Below the pieces are notes generated by a model. The model was given only the letters and a program-made list of their open reading frames with translations. It was not told where the DNA came from and searched no databases. A stretch of DNA of 64,000 nt. It comes from Acetobacterium woodii (GTDB lineage: Bacteria; Bacillota; Clostridia; Eubacteriales; Eubacteriaceae). The translations under genes and the position numbers were made by a program. Position 1 is the stretch's first letter. Every line of letters begins with the position of its first letter. Positions 8,158 through 15,636 of the stretch are shown here, piece after piece. The stretch covers positions 331,109 to 395,108 of the forward strand of contig JACQZP010000021.1 in the NCBI GenBank assembly GCA_016213825.1, read 5' to 3'.

Positions 8158-9228
8158 CTATTTCGCAAAATCCACAACCGTAATATTGAGGGCATTATGA
8201 TCGGCCAAGCATAGGTCAAATGGTTTTATTTTTGAATCGCCATTTTTTAAAATACGGATATTGGGACGCATGCAATAGCTTTCAAAATTATCAGTGACCA
8301 CGCCAACCAGACCATTACTTAACTTAACCGTCGTGCCAACCGGATACGGTGCAATTTTTGTAATAAATAATTTAACCAGGTCTGGATCAAATAAACTTGC
8401 CGTTCCACCCATAATGTATTCGATCGCTTCAGAAGGAATTAGTCCTTTCCGATAGGGGCGATCAGAAGTTAACGCATCATAAACATCCGCTATGGTAATA
8501 ATCCTTCCAAACACGGATATCTTTTCACCTTTGGCATTATTCGGATAACCACCACCTGAGAATTTTTCGTGATGATCTAAAATTCCTGCCTGGGCTGCAA
8601 TACTCCCAACAAATTCCTTGGCAAGGTATTCATAGCCTAAAAAAGAATGTTTTTTCATTTCCATAAATTCACTATCTGTCAGTGGCCCTTGCTTATGTAA
8701 AATTTCTTTGTTAACAAACACCTTTCCAATATCATGAAGCAGTGCCCCAAATCCCAAATTGCATAAGTCAGCTCGATCAAAACCCATGGCCGCACCAATC
8801 CCAATCGATAAAACCGCAACATTAACCGAATGAAAATAAGTATAATCATCAAATACTTTTAAATCCACCATGTTGAGCATCATTTCTTTATTTTTAAGGA
8901 TAACATCAACAATGGTTTCAACCTGATCTTCCATCTCGACAAATTTTTCTTTTTCAATTGGCAGATTGTTTTCTTTACAGATGAATATTTCTTTTATTCC
9001 ACTGACAGTCTTGGTCCGTAAACTACTATTTATTGTATTTACAATTGGTATGTCCTGAGTGTGATCGTCTTCTACATAAATACCATTACACTTGAGTTTG
9101 CGGATTCCATAGATCAGTTCTGCATTCAGAATGGTATTTCTTGGTAGCACCAGTTCGCCTCTTTCCCCATATAGATCCGATGCATTAACCATTCCTTCTC
9201 TCAAGCAAAATATTGGTACAAATCTCAT
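8158..9228 (-). CDS. HD-GYP domain protein, probable c-di-GMP phosphodiesterase
   Basis: A 356-aa soluble protein. The C-terminal two-thirds is an HD-GYP domain with His165-Asp166 in LLHDIGK, an HHEK...GGGYP box at 219-229, and downstream IADVYDALTSDRPYRKGL. HD-GYP enzymes degrade cyclic di-GMP (some cleave cGAMP). The key metal ligands appear present, so activity is plausible. The first 100 residues form a small domain of the type often found before HD-GYP in Clostridia, without REC or PAS features. AAGGAA precedes the ATG at 9228, and a consensus-like promoter lies about 130 bases upstream. With the degenerate GGDEF protein at 60.5 kb it is one of two c-di-GMP-related proteins in the window. 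Confidence 0.92.
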   Translation of the reverse strand: MRFVPIFCLREGMVNASDLYGERGELVLPRNTILNAELIYGIRKLKCNGIYVEDDHTQDIPIVNTINSSLRTKTVSGIKEIFICKENNLPIEKEKFVEMEDQVETIVDVILKNKEMMLNMVDLKVFDDYTYFHSVNVAVLSIGIGAAMGFDRADLCNLGFGALLHDIGKVFVNKEILHKQGPLTDSEFMEMKKHSFLGYEYLAKEFVGSIAAQAGILDHHEKFSGGGYPNNAKGEKISVFGRIITIADVYDALTSDRPYRKGLIPSEAIEYIMGGTASLFDPDLVKLFITKIAPYPVGTTVKLSNGLVGVVTDNFESYCMRPNIRILKNGDSKIKPFDLCLADHNALNITVVDFAK

Positions 9229-9354
9229 GTCGTATTCCTTCCATTGAAACTTTTCTATCGTTCATTCCTCTTTGAATGAATTGAGATATTATTATCTTGA
9301 AAATACATTGTTACTGCATTTTCATCTATTATTTAGTTTGTTTCTTTTAATACG

Positions 9355-9383
9355 ATGATATCTTTTTACCGAATTTTTGTCAA
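9355..9383 (-). promoter_or_regulatory. Sigma-A-type promoter for the HD-GYP gene
   Basis: On the minus strand TTGACA (9383-9378), a 17-base spacer and TATCAT (9360-9355). It lies about 130 bases upstream of the HD-GYP start, so the transcript has a leader of about 120 bases. Confidence 0.7.
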
Positions 9384-9419
9384 TAGCATTTTGAAAACGT
9401 TTGATAGAATCGCCAATAA

Positions 9420-9459
9420 AAAACGTCATTGTAATAAATGGCTAATACAATGACGTTTT
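9420..9459. terminator. Intrinsic terminator after the DUF1002 gene
   Basis: Perfect 14-base arms at 9420-9433 and 9446-9459 with a 12-base loop. A minus-strand T-run follows, so it terminates the DUF1002 transcript, which ends at 9487. The symmetry also allows plus-strand function. Confidence 0.85.
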
Positions 9460-9486
9460 ATTATTTGAATGCTAATAAAATTTAAC

Positions 9487-10314
9487 TTATTTGAAGTTAT
9501 TGAAAAAATTTCCTATTTCTTGAAAGAAACTTTGTACTTGCTGGAAAAAACCCTGAGTTCCCTGACTGGCCTCCATCAGCTTAATAAATGTATCGGGATC
9601 CATATTCAGCTCGTTGAATTTATTTACCAATGAGAGTATTTCTTCAATTTGCTGATCATCTAGAACCGTGTCATATTTTTTTGCAGTTTCCACAATTAAT
9701 TGTCGGATCTGATCATCGTTCATATTTTTAGTTTGGGCAATTTCACCCTTCAAACTATTGACTATCTTAACCGCATCATCACCAATGGCATCCTGAAGTT
9801 CGCCGACGACAACGACCTCTTCAACGGCAGTTGATTTCGCGGCCTCATCCAAACTGGTATTTGTTGCCGCTTCATATGCTTTATAGATACCGGTTAATGC
9901 GCCCGTTCCGGAGACTGGTGTATAGGCAGCGACAATCACCTTGGCATTCTTGATCCCGGCCGTGCCTAATGCTGATTTATACATTTCATCTGTTACCCAA
10001 TCAATATTATGCGTTTCCAAATTGATACCGCCTGATGATGCTTCCTGTACATAAACACTGGATAAGGCAAGGGTACCAATTTTGTCCAGTGACACCACCC
10101 CGTCCAGATACGCTCGCTCATCAGCATTGGTTACAATTGTTTCTTCAACATCGCCTCTTTTAATGTTAAAATAGCCATAAACGGTTTTTAATTGTGCTTC
10201 GGTATTATCAGCTCCAATCGCAACACAAGCACTTTTAGAATCGGCCAAAACCGGGCTTGTCATCGCCAATGATAAAACAATGGCCAGCATACTTAATCTT
10301 ATTCTCTTTTTCAT
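9487..10314 (-). CDS. Secreted DUF1002 family protein (YpuA-like)
   Basis: A 275-aa exported protein. A signal peptide (MKKRIRLSMLAIVLSLAM, then VLADS) ends near residue 25. The mature part has the family pattern ACVAIGADNTEAQLKTV, VSSLDKIGTLALSSVYVQ-like strands, and AKVIVAAYTPVSGTGALTGIYKAYE, which identify DUF1002 (YpuA of Bacillus). The C-terminal third is helical and ends FFQQVQSFFQEIGNFFNNF, an amphipathic Phe-rich stretch. Function is unknown; a sporulation or envelope role has been suggested for homologues. I start at 10314 because GAGGTGACAG lies just upstream; the longer frame adds 13 residues before the signal peptide. It is a single-gene unit with its own terminator. Confidence 0.85.
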   Translation of the reverse strand: MKKRIRLSMLAIVLSLAMTSPVLADSKSACVAIGADNTEAQLKTVYGYFNIKRGDVEETIVTNADERAYLDGVVSLDKIGTLALSSVYVQEASSGGINLETHNIDWVTDEMYKSALGTAGIKNAKVIVAAYTPVSGTGALTGIYKAYEAATNTSLDEAAKSTAVEEVVVVGELQDAIGDDAVKIVNSLKGEIAQTKNMNDDQIRQLIVETAKKYDTVLDDQQIEEILSLVNKFNELNMDPDTFIKLMEASQGTQGFFQQVQSFFQEIGNFFNNFK

Positions 10315-10455
10315 TCTGTCACCTCTTTTGTTTACTGTTATTGAAATTTTCAAATTTTAATAACATAATTATAATACCAATTAATCCTATTTTTTGACTT
10401 AATTCTAAAATAGCCATCATTGAAGTTAGAAATCTTACTGTAATTTAGCGGAAAT

Positions 10456-10491
10456 AAAAAAGAAAAGCCGACTGCTCAAGCAATCGACTTT
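10456..10491 (-). terminator. Terminator downstream of tRNA-Leu
   Basis: On the minus strand a 12-pair stem (AAAGTCGATTGC with GCAGTCGGCTTT, two G-U pairs) and a short loop are followed by a T-run. It starts about 12 bases after the tRNA CCA end. Confidence 0.8.
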
Positions 10492-10502
10492 GTACTTCAT
10501 AT

Positions 10503-10589
10503 TGGTGCGAGAAAAGGGACTTGAACCCTCACTGCATTGCTGCAACAGATCCCTCAAACCTGCGTGTCTGCCATTTCCACCATCCTCGC
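10503..10589 (-). tRNA. tRNA-Leu (anticodon GAG)
   Basis: An 87-nt class II tRNA on the minus strand with an encoded CCA end. The acceptor GCGAGGA pairs with TTCTCGC with one G-U pair. The anticodon stem CAGGT/ATCTG encloses the loop TTGAGGG, with GAG at 10555-10553. A long variable arm follows and the T-loop is TTCAAGT. It reads the Leu codons CUC and CUU. Confidence 0.96.
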
Positions 10590-10720
10590 GTAAGTGACAG
10601 GTTTTTTACCCTGTTTTCTTATTATAATGGAATGGCGAAAAAATATCAACAAGTTTTTTACTTTTCGCCCAATTTTTTCTTTTTCCCAATTATTTGAGTT
10701 TCAATTAATTGATCGATTTT

Positions 10721-11323
10721 TCATGCCAATGGTTTTCGATTGGATAAATACAGATCCAGGCTGATCAGCAAATCATCGAGACTACCGTTGTTTTCAATAA
10801 TCACATCTGCCAAAGCGACCTTTTCTTCATCAGGCATTTGCATATCAATTCGTTTCTGAGCTTGTTCTCGATTCAAGCCATCCCGTTCCATAATTCGTTT
10901 AATACGAATTTCTTTATCCGCCACAACTAGAATTGTCTGATCCACCGTATTCTGCAAATTCGCTTCAAAAAGGAGCGGACAGTCATAAATTATCACCGGC
11001 ATCCCCTTACTCTCATAAATACTGATTTCTTGATTATAAATTTTTTGTACTTCTGGATGAACGATGACATTGAGTTTTTTTCTGGCCTGGTCATCATTGG
11101 CAATGATTTCGCCCAACTTAAATCGATTCAATTCACCCGCTTCAGTTAAAATACCTTCCCCGAACGTATCAATGATTTTTTGGAGGCCGGGGCTTCCAAC
11201 TTCTACCGCCTGTCGGGCCAATTGATCGGCATCAATGACGACAAAATTAAACCGTTTTTTGAGAATATTGGTAACAGCGGATTTACCTGATGCAATCCCA
11301 CCGGTTAGACCAATCACTTTCAT
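10721..11323 (-). CDS. coaE: Dephospho-CoA kinase
   Basis: A 200-aa enzyme for the last step of coenzyme A synthesis, phosphorylation of the 3'-hydroxyl of dephospho-CoA. It has the P-loop LTGGIASGKSAV at residues 6-17, the conserved DADQLARQAVE, and the PLLFEANL segment followed by RIKRIMERDGL. Length is normal for the family. The start ATG 11323 is preceded by AGAGGTGGGTT. It follows polA by 12 bases on the same strand, the polA-coaE order common in Firmicutes. coaD, for the preceding pathway step, is encoded 15 kb away in this window. Confidence 0.96.
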   Translation of the reverse strand: MKVIGLTGGIASGKSAVTNILKKRFNFVVIDADQLARQAVEVGSPGLQKIIDTFGEGILTEAGELNRFKLGEIIANDDQARKKLNVIVHPEVQKIYNQEISIYESKGMPVIIYDCPLLFEANLQNTVDQTILVVADKEIRIKRIMERDGLNREQAQKRIDMQMPDEEKVALADVIIENNGSLDDLLISLDLYLSNRKPLA

Positions 11324-11335
11324 AACCCACCTCTG

Positions 11336-13978
11336 CTATTTAACATCATACCAGGAAGCACCACTGTTTACATCAACCGTTAGCGGAACACTGAGTTGGG
11401 CCGCACTTTCCATCTCTTCTTTTATCAAATACTCCACCCGTACTTGTTCGTTTTTAGGCGTATCAATGATTAATTCATCATGCACTTGGAGAATTAGTTC
11501 CGCTTCCAGATTTTCGTCATTTAAGCGATTATATACTTTGATCATCGCGAGCTTGATAATATCTGCGGCACTCCCTTGTATTGGCGTATTGAGAGCCATT
11601 CGCTCACCAGCCTGAACAAGCATCCCATTCCTTGAATTCATTTCGGGGATATACCGTCTTCTCCCCCAGATGGTAGTGACATACCCCTCTTCTTTGGCCT
11701 GTCGCTTGACATTTTCCATATATGCCTGGACCTTAGGATACCGGGCAAAGTAGCGGTTGATGTAATCCTGGGCCTCATTTCTGGAAATCCCAAGGTCTTT
11801 TCCCAGACTAAATGCCTGCTTACCATAGATCAATCCAAAATTAATGGCTTTAGCCTGACCACGTTGGGTGCGGGTAACCTCATCCAGAGCAACTCCGAAT
11901 ATTTCCGACGCGGTTCGAGTATGGATATCCTGCTCCTTAATAAATGCGTCAATCAGGTTTTCATCACCTGAGAGATGCGCAAGCACCCGCAGCTCAATTT
12001 GCGAATAATCCGCATCCACCAAAACACGATCTGAGGTTGATGGGACGAAAACCCGTCGGATTTCACGTCCCATTTCCGTTTTTATCGGAATGTTCTGCAA
12101 ATTCGGGTTTGAACTGCTGAGTCGCCCAGTTGCCGCCACCGTTTGATTAAAGGTTGAATAAATTTTATGGGTTTCGGGTTCAACAAAGGCCATCAGGCCC
12201 CGTCCGTAGGTTGAATCCAACTTTGATAACATGCGATAGTCAATGATTTTTTCGATAACGGGATGAAAGTGCACTAATTGTTCCAACACCTCTATGTTGG
12301 TTGAATAGCCAGTTTTTGTCTTCTTCACCACTGGCAGCTTCAGTTGTTCAAAAAGAATCTCGCCCAATTGTTTGGGCGAATTAATATTAAAGCCATCCGT
12401 CTCAGTCAGTTCATATATTTCAGTAGTCAAGCCTTTTAGTTTATTTTCAAATTCTTCAGAGAGAACTTCCAATTGAGCCAAATCAATTTTGAACCCCAGT
12501 TCTTCCATTGACACCATCACTTCCAACAAGGGCATTTCAATGGTTTTAAATAAGGTCATCATTTCAGTTTCTAGAAGTTCTTTTTCCAGCACTGCTTTTA
12601 AATTTTTTACCGTTTCACAATTCTTAACCACATAATCTGCCAACAGCTGTTCATCTAATCCATCCGCCCGGACTGTTTTTTTACCCTTTCCAAACATCTC
12701 TTCATCATCCAGGATGCTGAGATTCAGGTACTTAAAGGCCGCTGTTTTCAAATCATATCGCTGGTCTCCAGGGCTCAGCAGATAGGTCGCGATGTAGGTA
12801 TCAAACGCTTCCCTGACTTCAGTGATACCATTTTTATGAAGAATATGGATCAGATTTTTTAGGTCCTGACTGATAATGCCCAGTTCCTTTATATTTGGCA
12901 GATTTTTTAGTCTATTAAAGAATTCCAGACCCTCTACCGTTTCAGGATTTAAATAGTAATAATCCTGTGCAATCCCCAATGCTAAATAAATCTGTGTTTC
13001 TTCCTGGTGATAATAGATGATAACTTCATTGGTTTTCGAAAGCTTTTCAAACAATTTGTCCATGTCTGCGTTTGTTTTAATCCAAGTAAAGTCTAATGAT
13101 TTTTCAATGGTCTTGATTTCATCAGACGCATCTATTTTTGACAAGACCGTATTAAATTCCAATTCTTTAAGCAAAGCAATACTTTCGTCGTTAAAAATAT
13201 CGTGAAAGGCCAATTCTTCAAAATCACCTTCCCAGGGAACATCCAGTTTGATGGTTCCCAGCATCCGGCTCATGAAGGCATCATCTTTTCCGGAAATTAT
13301 TTTTTCTTTCTGTTTGCCTTTTTGTTCCTCAATGTTTTCGTAAATCTTTTCCAGTGATCCATATTGCTGTAATAACTTAATCGCCGTTTTTTCTCCAATC
13401 CCGGCAATCCCAGGGATATTATCCGACTTATCACCCATGAGCGCTTTTAAGTCGATCAGATCTTTGGGTGCCAACCCATATTGCTCTTTTATCCAGCCTT
13501 CATCGACTTCGTCCAATTGTGAAATACCTTTTTTGGTATACAGTACTTTTATATTTGAACATACTAACTGAAAGGCATCACGATCGCCCGTGATAATTTC
13601 AGTTTCAAGTCCTTTTTGAGAGCCCATTGTTGCCAGGGTTCCAATAATATCATCAGCTTCATAACTTTCCAACTCAAGAATAGCGATATTCATTTTAGAT
13701 AGCAGCTCTTTCAAGATTGGAAATTGTTCTTCTAAGGATTCAGGCATTTTATGTCGACCACCCTTGTATTCTTTATAGGCCAAATGCCTGAATGTTGGTT
13801 CTTTTAGGTCAAAAGCAACTCCCAAATAATCTGGTTGATACTCTTCCTGTATTTTTACTAATATGTTAACAAAACCATAAATGGCATTAGTTGGTACCCC
13901 TTTAGAATTGGACATTTCCCGGATGGCATAGAATGTCCGATAAAACAAGCTATTTCCATCAATTAAGATACTTTTCAT
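11336..13978 (-). CDS. polA: DNA polymerase I
   Basis: An 880-aa family A polymerase for Okazaki-fragment maturation and excision repair. The N-terminal 5'-3' exonuclease domain begins KSILIDGNSLFYRTFYA and carries YEADDIIGTLA, TGDRDAFQL, LMGDKSDNIPG and GIGEKTA. The middle 3'-5' exonuclease-like domain lacks an obvious DxE site, as in many Gram-positive enzymes. The polymerase domain has motif A DADYSQIELR, motif B RGQAKAINFGLIYG and motif C LQVHDELI. I chose ATG 13978. The longer frame to 14074 adds a 32-residue low-complexity tail that would cover the promoter region. A TATAAT-like -10 lies at 14050-14045 on the minus strand. Confidence 0.96.
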   Translation of the reverse strand: MKSILIDGNSLFYRTFYAIREMSNSKGVPTNAIYGFVNILVKIQEEYQPDYLGVAFDLKEPTFRHLAYKEYKGGRHKMPESLEEQFPILKELLSKMNIAILELESYEADDIIGTLATMGSQKGLETEIITGDRDAFQLVCSNIKVLYTKKGISQLDEVDEGWIKEQYGLAPKDLIDLKALMGDKSDNIPGIAGIGEKTAIKLLQQYGSLEKIYENIEEQKGKQKEKIISGKDDAFMSRMLGTIKLDVPWEGDFEELAFHDIFNDESIALLKELEFNTVLSKIDASDEIKTIEKSLDFTWIKTNADMDKLFEKLSKTNEVIIYYHQEETQIYLALGIAQDYYYLNPETVEGLEFFNRLKNLPNIKELGIISQDLKNLIHILHKNGITEVREAFDTYIATYLLSPGDQRYDLKTAAFKYLNLSILDDEEMFGKGKKTVRADGLDEQLLADYVVKNCETVKNLKAVLEKELLETEMMTLFKTIEMPLLEVMVSMEELGFKIDLAQLEVLSEEFENKLKGLTTEIYELTETDGFNINSPKQLGEILFEQLKLPVVKKTKTGYSTNIEVLEQLVHFHPVIEKIIDYRMLSKLDSTYGRGLMAFVEPETHKIYSTFNQTVAATGRLSSSNPNLQNIPIKTEMGREIRRVFVPSTSDRVLVDADYSQIELRVLAHLSGDENLIDAFIKEQDIHTRTASEIFGVALDEVTRTQRGQAKAINFGLIYGKQAFSLGKDLGISRNEAQDYINRYFARYPKVQAYMENVKRQAKEEGYVTTIWGRRRYIPEMNSRNGMLVQAGERMALNTPIQGSAADIIKLAMIKVYNRLNDENLEAELILQVHDELIIDTPKNEQVRVEYLIKEEMESAAQLSVPLTVDVNSGASWYDVK

Positions 13979-14096
13979 GTTGAACTCACTTTCTTTTTTC
14001 GATCTCTTTTTTATTCTTTTTTTCTCAATAAAACAAACATAGTTATTATACCAAAAGTATCGGACATTGAACATTGAATAAATTTAAAAACAATAC

Positions 14097-14125
14097 TTGA
14101 CAATTATAGTTGTCAGAGTTATCCT
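14097..14125 (+). promoter_or_regulatory. Candidate promoter of the XRE-DUF3169 unit
   Basis: TTGACA at 14097-14102, a 17-base spacer and TATCCT at 14120-14125. The first copy of the TGACAA-TTGTCA operator starts inside the -35 hexamer and fills the spacer, so a bound repressor would block the promoter. Confidence 0.6.
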
Positions 14126-14169
14126 ACTAGTGACAATAATAATTGTCACTATAGCAATTATTATTGTCA
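14098..14169. promoter_or_regulatory. Triple 18-bp palindromic operator
   Basis: Three copies of an 18-bp inverted repeat, consensus TGACAA-6 bases-TTGTCA, lie at 14098-14115, 14131-14148 and 14152-14169. The second copy is perfect, the first has two central mismatches, and the third has an altered left arm (TAGCAA). Start-to-start spacings are 33 and 21 bases, the latter two helical turns. They sit between divergent polA and the XRE gene and are the likely binding sites of that regulator (inference). Confidence 0.75.
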
Positions 14170-14196
14170 TTTTGAATGATGCTAAGGAGGTAACTT

Positions 14197-14400
14197 GTGG
14201 GATTGGAGAATCGTTTAAAACAATATCGGGCCCGAGATAATCTGAACCAGTCAGATTTGGGAAAATTAGTCGGGGCTTCCCGACAAACCATCAGTCTGAT
14301 TGAACGGGGTGATTATTCACCATCTGTTATTTTGGCTCTAAAAATCGCTAAAGTTTTTGGAACAACCGTTGAAGAATTGTTTTTATTAGAAGAGGAGTAA
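14197..14400 (+). CDS. XRE-family (Cro/CI-type) transcriptional regulator
   Basis: A 67-aa protein made of a single helix-turn-helix domain: LKQYRARDNLNQSDLGKLVG, then ASRQTISLIERGDYSPS and LALKIAKVFGTTVEELF. This is the compact YozG-like form without a ligand domain. It starts at GTG 14197 behind AAGGAGGT at good spacing. A DUF3169 membrane protein follows after 4 bases, a pairing I have seen repeatedly in Firmicutes. The upstream palindrome array suggests autoregulation. How the membrane protein would affect the regulator is unknown. Confidence 0.93.
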   Translation: MGLENRLKQYRARDNLNQSDLGKLVGASRQTISLIERGDYSPSVILALKIAKVFGTTVEELFLLEEE

Positions 14401-14404
14401 ACTT

Positions 14405-15148
14405 ATGAAAAAACAGAAACCAACGCTTAAATTTCTATCCATTATCTGCATTTCAGCCATATTAGGAGGTTTATTGGGCGGGAGCCTCATTCATTTTGAA
14501 GCTGTAATCTACCAAAGTATTATCAATCTCCAGGATTTTATTTTGAGAAATAATTATTTAATTCAATCCGTTATTTTAGGACTGTGTGCGGTAATTATAT
14601 TAATTGTCTTTTTCTCTGCTAAACGCAAATTAAAGCGATTAGAACAAAATGACGATGCTTTTTTTGATCAAATTGATCATCAACTTGGATTTTTGCTGCC
14701 ATTTATTTCAGCAACCATGATCGGCGGTTTGTGTTTATTTGGAATCACTGTTACTAATGCTTTAAATGAACCAGTTCTTCCTGGCCTAATCCTCTTTATG
14801 TTCAATACCGCCTTTACCCTAATTATGACGGTTCTTACCATCAAGCTGACAAAAATCTTATACCCTGAGAAAAAAGGCAATCCACTCGATTTTAACTTTG
14901 ATAAAGAATGGATTAAAAGCTGTGATGAAGCCGAAAAATTTGTGATTTATAAGGCTTCCTATCGGTGTTACCAGCTCATGAATTTTGTTTACTGCGGTGT
15001 CTTGACCCTTTTTCTCCTCATTTCAATTGTCATTAATATTGGCGTCTTTCCATATTTACTGATCGGATTTTTATGGATTACTCAAACCCTGATTTATGCA
15101 AAATCCGCCAACAAATTACAACATGGTCAATTGGACAATGTTCAATAA
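14405..15148 (+). CDS. DUF3169 family membrane protein
   Basis: A 247-aa integral membrane protein with about six hydrophobic helices in pairs: ISAILGGLLGG near residue 20, SVILGLCAVIILIVFF near 55, FISATMIGGLCLFGI near 100, LILFMFNTAFTLIMTVL near 127, MNFVYCGVLTLFLLISIV near 190 and IGVFPYLLIGFLWIT near 215. The arrangement and partner gene match the DUF3169 family, of unknown function. Translation is probably coupled to the XRE regulator, 4 bases upstream. A partner or target of the regulator is likely from the gene pairing alone. Confidence 0.8.
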   Translation: MKKQKPTLKFLSIICISAILGGLLGGSLIHFEAVIYQSIINLQDFILRNNYLIQSVILGLCAVIILIVFFSAKRKLKRLEQNDDAFFDQIDHQLGFLLPFISATMIGGLCLFGITVTNALNEPVLPGLILFMFNTAFTLIMTVLTIKLTKILYPEKKGNPLDFNFDKEWIKSCDEAEKFVIYKASYRCYQLMNFVYCGVLTLFLLISIVINIGVFPYLLIGFLWITQTLIYAKSANKLQHGQLDNVQ

Positions 15149-15174
15149 TTTTATTTCAATAGGAGCTGCTGACA

Positions 15175-15477
15175 ATGAAGAAAATATTAGCAAAAGCCCA
15201 AAATGAAGGTTGGACCTACCTTGCACAAGGTCTTGTTTGTGGAAATCGGATGGAATTTGTCAAAAATGAAAGGCGGATTGGAATCACCCTTAATCCGGCT
15301 TCCTATCAATTGACAAACATGTCGCCAACGCAAATGAAAACCGTGATGGAAGCTGACCGCTTATATTCTGAAAATGATCCCATTGTAGCCAAAATCCGAA
15401 ACCTGTCCTTTGAAGATCAAACCAATCTTACTGGTGTTGCCCGAGAGCTATTCTTATTAATTTGCGAAGAAGATTAA
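15175..15477 (+). CDS. Hypothetical 100-aa protein
   Basis: I do not recognise this family. It is a small soluble protein with no signal peptide, membrane segment or cysteine pair motif (only two Cys). It opens with MKKILAKAQNEGWTYLAQGL and includes NERRIGITLNPASYQL, which suggests a small alpha/beta fold. It starts 26 bases after the DUF3169 gene behind AGGAGCTG, so it is probably the third gene of the XRE unit. The shared hairpin at 15523-15565 closes the unit. Confidence 0.6.
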   Translation: MKKILAKAQNEGWTYLAQGLVCGNRMEFVKNERRIGITLNPASYQLTNMSPTQMKTVMEADRLYSENDPIVAKIRNLSFEDQTNLTGVARELFLLICEED

Positions 15478-15522
15478 CCTCACCAATAAGCTGCCATTTT
15501 AGTTTCTAATTCTTTTATCCAA

Positions 15523-15565
15523 AAAAGCACCGTTTTGATATGTATGGTATCAAAACGGTGCTTTT
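15523..15565. terminator. Strong 18-bp hairpin between convergent units
   Basis: Perfect 18-base arms at 15523-15540 and 15548-15565 with a 7-base loop. The minus strand has a T-run straight after the stem, so it most likely terminates the transhydrogenase operon that ends at 15637. It may also stop the XRE unit. Confidence 0.85.
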
Positions 15566-15636
15566 GGTAAAAAGTTATTCCGAGTTATTGTAACTAAGAT
15601 AAACATCTATTTTGAGACAGCAAGATAAACGGAAAT

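Noticed and set aside
11235-11615. 126-aa frame on the plus strand across the coaE-polA junction
   Set aside because: It is antisense to the well-supported coaE and polA genes, with no SD or family resemblance.
14680-14880. Minus-strand frame inside the DUF3169 gene
   Set aside because: Shadow frame of a membrane-protein gene with a clear operon context; no independent signals.
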